The position numbers and the translations under genes are program-made. From contig DCZG01000014.1 in assembly GCA_002331575.1 (NCBI GenBank), forward strand, positions 6,039 to 11,465: a DNA stretch of 5,427 bases, given 5' to 3'. Below, piece by piece: positions 5,209 to 5,427 of the stretch. Source of the DNA: Atopobium sp. UBA2090 (GTDB taxonomy: Bacteria > Actinomycetota > Coriobacteriia > Coriobacteriales > Atopobiaceae). Under the pieces are notes generated by a model. That model did not search any database and had not been told where the DNA came from. It saw only the letters and a list, made by a program, of their open reading frames with translations. Position 1 is the first letter of the stretch. Every line of letters begins with the position of its first letter.

Positions 5209-5427
5209 TCAGCTGATGGGATCGTGGACGGTCACGAGCTTGGTCCCGTCCGGGAACGTGGCCTCGACCTGGATCTCGCCGACCATCGAGGCCACGCCGT
5301 CCATGACGTCGTCGGCCGTGAGGATGTGGCGTCCCAGGCTCATGAGCTCGGCCACGTCGTGTCCGTCCCTCGCGAGCTCGAGCAGCTCCGAGCTGATGAG
5401 GGCCACCGCCTCGGGGTAGTTGAGCTT
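5209..5427 (-). CDS. ureA: Urease gamma subunit UreA, 5' end outside window
   Basis: This is the smallest structural subunit of urease, the cytoplasmic nickel enzyme that hydrolyses urea to ammonia and carbamate. Seventy-two codons plus a TGA stop are visible, and the reading frame stays open to the right window edge. The visible part begins KLNYPEAVALI and contains the gamma-family signatures ARDG, VAELM and, near the C-terminus, EIQVEATFPDGTKLVTVHDP. The family is usually about 100 residues, so roughly the first 28 residues and the start codon lie outside the window. A GTG at 5406 is only an internal valine codon and should not be taken as the start. The gene ends 21 bp before ureB. As the first urease gene seen, its upstream region should carry the operon promoter or other genes, neither of which is visible. 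Identity is certain from sequence; partial status is due to the window edge, not to mutation. Confidence 0.97.
   Translation of the reverse strand, partial: KLNYPEAVALISSELLELARDGHDVAELMSLGRHILTADDVMDGVASMVGEIQVEATFPDGTKLVTVHDPIS

Overview
This window holds a compact, single-direction urease operon. All seven genes lie on the minus strand, so transcription runs from the right edge towards the left. In transcription order they are ureA (gamma subunit, 5' part cut off by the window edge), ureB (beta), ureC (alpha, catalytic), ureE, ureF, ureG and ureD (nickel-insertion accessory proteins). No gene is frameshifted or truncated apart from the edge-cut ureA. Gaps are 30 bp or less, and one junction is a 4-bp ATGA overlap, so the genes are very probably co-transcribed. 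The promoter lies beyond the right edge.

The structural genes (about 3086-5427) encode the apo-enzyme. Every active-site residue known from Klebsiella aerogenes urease can be found in UreC at a constant offset of +5, including the carbamylated lysine, the nickel-binding histidines and aspartate, and the flap cysteine/histidine. The enzyme should therefore be catalytically competent. The accessory genes (314-3061) follow the known maturation logic: UreE delivers nickel, UreG is the GTPase, and UreF and UreD form the scaffold that gates nickel and CO2 into the active site.

The leftmost ~313 bp hold no convincing gene. They contain a diverged tandem array of palindrome-rich repeats (1-220, period about 92 bp), an imperfect inverted repeat (219-285), and a short GGGGACAGGTTGA-type element that supplies the ureD stop codon. 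This repeat tract is the only part of the window not explained by ordinary urease biology.

The source looks like a high-GC bacterium. GC-rich third positions, the operon order ureABCEFGD (ureD last, as in Actinomyces and streptococci, not first as in Klebsiella), separate ureA and ureB genes, and a UreG lacking the N-terminal His-rich extension seen in some other actinobacteria together suggest Actinomycetota, perhaps an Actinomyces-like or Coriobacteriia lineage. This taxonomic reading is inference; the sequence alone does not settle it. I do not see a previously undescribed gene system here. The interest lies in the repeat array and a few gene-junction details.
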